A stretch of DNA of 64,000 bases, taken from an uncultured Bacilli bacterium. GTDB lineage: Bacteria > Bacillota_I > Bacilli_A > RF39 > UBA660. Below the pieces are notes generated by a model that saw only the letters and a list, made by a program, of their open reading frames with translations, was not told the origin of the DNA and searched no databases. Positions 62,157 to 64,000 of the stretch are shown one piece after another. A program made the position numbers and the translations under genes. Numbering within the stretch: the stretch's first letter is position 1; each line of letters starts with the position of its first letter. The stretch covers positions 46,569 through 110,568 of the forward strand of contig CAKPMB010000003.1 in assembly GCA_934167885.1 (NCBI GenBank). Direction: 5' to 3'.

Positions 62157-63008
62157 ATGATTATTGGTTCACATGTGGGATTTACAAAAAACAAACAAAT
62201 GTTAGGAAGTTTAGAAGAGGCATTATCATATGATGCAACGACTTTTATGTTTTATACAGGGGCTCCTCAAAATACTCAAAGATGTGAAATAGATGAAAAT
62301 TTAACAAATGAAGCTTTAATAAAAATGAAAGAGCATAATATTGATATTCAAAATGTTATTGTTCATGCTCCTTATATTATTAATTTGGCAAATGCTGATT
62401 CTATAAAACATGCTTTTGCTATTAATTTTTTGAAAGAAGAGTTAAAACGATGTGCTAAATTACATATAAAATATGTTGTTTTACATCCTGGAAGTCATGT
62501 CGGTATTGGAGTTGATTTAGGAATTAAAAATATTGTTGATGGCTTAAATAAAGTATTAGGCCAAGAAGATGTAACCATTATTATTGAAACAATGGCTGGT
62601 AAAGGAAGTGAAATAGGTAGTAATTTCCTTGAAATAAAAGACATTATTGATGGTGTTAAAGATAAAAAGCATATTGGTGTTTGCATGGATACATGTCACT
62701 TGAATGATGCTGGTTATGATGTTTTAAATTTTGATAAAGTTTTGGAAGAGTTTGACCGTATTGTTGGTCTTGAATATCTTAAATGTATTCATATAAATGA
62801 TTCTAAAAATCCAATTTCGTCGCATAAAGATCGTCATGAAAATATTGGTTATGGCACTATTGGATTTGATGGTATGATAAAGATTATCTATAATGACGCT
62901 TTAGCGAATATTCCTAAAATATTAGAAACTCCTTATATTGGTTCAAATCCCCCATATAAAGATGAAATAAAAATGATAAGAGAAAAGAAATTCATAAGTA
63001 TTAAATAA
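62157..63008 (+). CDS. nfo: Endonuclease IV (apurinic/apyrimidinic)
   Basis: Cuts DNA at abasic sites with three zinc ions in base-excision repair. 283 residues from the ATG at 62157, 6 nt after GGGTG; the ATG at 62139 lies before that site. TIM barrel with GSHVGF at the start, VHAPYIINLA, VLHPGSHVG, IIIETMAGKG, VCMDTCHLNDAGYD, HINDSKNP and RHENIGYGTIGFDG: the ligand His, Glu and Asp are all present. Terminator directly after the stop. Confidence 0.95.
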   Translation: MIIGSHVGFTKNKQMLGSLEEALSYDATTFMFYTGAPQNTQRCEIDENLTNEALIKMKEHNIDIQNVIVHAPYIINLANADSIKHAFAINFLKEELKRCAKLHIKYVVLHPGSHVGIGVDLGIKNIVDGLNKVLGQEDVTIIIETMAGKGSEIGSNFLEIKDIIDGVKDKKHIGVCMDTCHLNDAGYDVLNFDKVLEEFDRIVGLEYLKCIHINDSKNPISSHKDRHENIGYGTIGFDGMIKIIYNDALANIPKILETPYIGSNPPYKDEIKMIREKKFISIK

Positions 63009-63034
63009 GAAATTTGCAATGATTTCTTTTTTTT
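63007..63034 (+). terminator. Terminator of nfo
   Basis: AAGAAAT (63007-63013) pairs with ATTTCTT (63022-63028), 8-nt loop, T8. The left arm overlaps the stop codon. Confidence 0.75.
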
Positions 63035-63056
63035 GATAAAATGAATTAGGTGGTTT

Positions 63057-63407
63057 ATGAGTAAGTATAAAAAAAATGAAATTGTTTTAGGTGTTGTAAC
63101 TGGAATTGAAAAATATGGTATTTTTGTTGGCTTAGATGAATATTATTCGGGATTAATCCATATTTCGGAAATTAGTGATAATTTTGTGCGTAATGTTCAT
63201 AATTATGTTAATATTGGTGAAACTATTAGGGTAAAAGTATTAGAAGTTGATGATGATACTTTTCAAGTTAAGTTGAGTATAAAGAATGTTGATTATCGTT
63301 TAAATAGTCATAAACAAAGTCCAATAGCTGAGACGGGTAGTGGATTTAAAATTTTAAAAGATAATTTAGACAAGTGGATTAATGATTATTTAGATAATAA
63401 TAATTGA
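63057..63407 (+). CDS. S1-domain RNA-binding protein (CvfD/YugI-like)
   Basis: 116 residues: one S1 domain (~6-75; VLGVVTGIEKYGIFVGLDEYYSGLIHISEI, then VRVKVLEVDDDTFQVKLSIK-type ending), then a short helical tail. This size and tail match the general stress protein 13/CvfD family that binds ribosomes or mRNA in Bacilli. AGGTGG precedes the ATG. It lies just before the tRNA cluster. Confidence 0.85.
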   Translation: MSKYKKNEIVLGVVTGIEKYGIFVGLDEYYSGLIHISEISDNFVRNVHNYVNIGETIRVKVLEVDDDTFQVKLSIKNVDYRLNSHKQSPIAETGSGFKILKDNLDKWINDYLDNNN

Positions 63408-63443
63408 AAGTTTAAAAATAATTATAAAATTGACAATATTTTG

Positions 63444-63472
63444 TTGACATTGTTTTTATAAAATGATATATT
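63444..63472 (+). promoter_or_regulatory. Promoter of the tRNA cluster
   Basis: TTGACA (63444-63449), 17-bp spacer, TATATT (63467-63472), 21 nt before tRNA-Val. A second TTGACA at 63430-63435 lacks a spaced -10. Confidence 0.75.
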
Positions 63473-63493
63473 TATAAACGTCCTGGTGTTAAT

Positions 63494-63570
63494 GGGCGAT
63501 TAGCTCAGTTGGTTAGAGCACTTGCCTTACAAGCAAGGGGTCATAGGTTCGAGTCCTATATCGCCCACCA
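63494..63570 (+). tRNA. tRNA-Val (anticodon TAC)
   Basis: 77 nt with encoded CCA. Acceptor GGGCGAT/ATCGCCC, anticodon stem CTTGC/GCAAG with loop CTTACAA, T arm GGTTCGAGTCC. First of six clustered tRNA genes. Confidence 0.97.
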
Positions 63571-63577
63571 TTTTTAT

Positions 63578-63653
63578 GCCGAAATAGCTCAATTGGTAGA
63601 GCAACTGATTTGTAATCAGTAGGTTACGGGTTCAAGTCCTGTTTTCGGCACCA
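63578..63653 (+). tRNA. tRNA-Thr (anticodon TGT)
   Basis: 76 nt with encoded CCA. Acceptor GCCGAAA/TTTCGGC, anticodon stem ACTGA/TCAGT with loop TTTGTAA. The product is a substrate of the ThrRS encoded at 47293. Confidence 0.97.
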
Positions 63654-63657
63654 GTAT

Positions 63658-63741
63658 GGAGAGATAGCGAAGTGGCTAAACGCGACAGACTGTAAATCTG
63701 TTCCTTCGGGTTCAGTGGTTCGAATCCACTTCTCTCCACCA
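63658..63741 (+). tRNA. tRNA-Tyr (anticodon GTA)
   Basis: 84 nt with encoded CCA and a long variable arm, as expected for bacterial tRNA-Tyr. Acceptor GGAGAGA/TCTCTCC, anticodon stem ACAGA/TCTGT with loop CTGTAAA. Confidence 0.97.
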
Positions 63742-63747
63742 CTTAAT

Positions 63748-63822
63748 TGCCTCGTAGCCAAGTGGTAAGGCACGAGACTTTGACTCTCGCATGCGCTAGT
63801 TCGAATCTAGCCGAGGCAGCCA
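63748..63822 (+). tRNA. tRNA-Gln (anticodon TTG)
   Basis: 75 nt with encoded CCA. Acceptor TGCCTCG/CGAGGCA, anticodon stem CGAGA/TCTCG with loop CTTTGAC, discriminator G. Confidence 0.96.
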
Positions 63823-63834
63823 ATTTTTGAATAT

Positions 63835-63910
63835 GTCCCGTTAGCTCAGTAGGTAGAGCATTTGACTTTTAATCAAAGGGTCGTGAGTTCGAATCTCGCA
63901 CGGGACACCA
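63835..63910 (+). tRNA. tRNA-Lys (anticodon TTT)
   Basis: 76 nt with encoded CCA. Acceptor GTCCCGT/ACGGGAC, anticodon stem TTTGA/TCAAA with loop CTTTTAA. Confidence 0.96.
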
Positions 63911-63925
63911 TTTTTATTTTGATAT

Positions 63926-64000
63926 GCCTGAGTGGCGGAATAGGTAGACGCACAGGACTTAAAATCCTGCGAGATTCAACCCTCGTGTCGGTTCAAGTCC
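63926..64000 (+). tRNA. tRNA-Leu (anticodon TAA), cut by the window end
   Basis: Starts GCCTGAGTGGCGGAA, typical of tRNA-Leu. Anticodon stem CAGGA/TCCTG with loop CTTAAAA. Long variable arm (GAGATTCAACCCTC). The sequence stops in the T arm, so the acceptor 3' strand is outside. Confidence 0.9.

Noticed and set aside
1..64000. UGA read as tryptophan (mycoplasma-like code)
   Set aside because: Several clear genes end in TGA at the expected family end (for example the amidohydrolase at 4678), and conserved Trp positions use TGG.

Overview
The window is strongly AT-rich, densely packed DNA from a low-GC monoderm bacterium. The signs are RNase J, AddAB, a T-box leader, YidD, many Cys-lipobox lipoproteins, wall-active enzymes, and AGGAGG or GGTG ribosome-binding sites. 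UGA is used as a stop, so this is not a UGA=Trp mollicute. The gene set (TPM/zinc-ribbon pair, ThrRS without a TGS domain, SBP-permease fusion, many small membrane proteins and pseudo-enzymes) fits an uncultivated host-associated member of the Bacilli/Erysipelotrichia/RF39 type. That placement is inference; no rRNA is present. No transposase, integrase, reverse transcriptase or CRISPR array was seen.

Layout. 1-2234: the 3' part of an HExxH protein and convergent RNase J. 2362-6152: a tight four-gene operon of archaeal-type methionine adenosyltransferase, amidohydrolase, GNAT acetyltransferase and a stand-alone class II aminoacyl-tRNA-synthetase-like protein. 6.2-12.9 kb: small membrane, zinc-ribbon and HTH proteins, an ABC exporter with an inactivated ATPase domain, tRNA-Ala, an M23 endolysin-like enzyme with a cationic tail, and a NodB deacetylase. 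12.9-18.4 kb and 35.8-38.5 kb: three paralogous ~850-residue surface proteins with a near-constant N-terminal half and a divergent C-terminal half, each behind the same unusual ~200-nt leader. 18.4-25.4 kb: amino-acid ABC transporter, zinc-ribbon/TPM pair, glycosyltransferase, lipoprotein and CDF transporter. 25.4-28.8 kb: purB-purA and a GDPD-like protein on the minus strand. 28.9-35.1 kb: a possible ADP-ribosyltransferase-fold protein and addB-addA. 38.6-46.6 kb: rpmB, rsmE, a HipA-like kinase, mtaB, dCMP deaminase, a NERD-HRDC protein and a large unknown protein. 46.6-49.1 kb: a T-box-controlled unknown gene plus thrS. 49-51.4 kb: ABC transporter. 51.4-56.3 kb: a type-VII-secretion-like toxin module of a 1044-residue effector with a papain-like C-terminus, a possible immunity protein and three WXG-sized proteins. 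56.3-63.4 kb: yqeY, rnhB, a GHL10 hydrolase, a degenerate metal-binding lipoprotein, yidD, rnc, two pilin-like proteins, endonuclease IV and an S1 protein. 63.4 kb to the end: a cluster of six tRNA genes.

Most interesting. The leader of the three surface-protein genes carries a promoter, a four-heptamer array, a tiny ORF, then a 41-codon ORF that runs through a G9 tract and a perfect hairpin and ends inside the third codon of the surface-protein gene. A one-base change in the G tract would cut that upstream ORF short. All three copies keep this geometry. It looks like a possible phase-variable translational switch for surface proteins. The toxin module and the adenosyltransferase operon are the next best candidates for undescribed systems.
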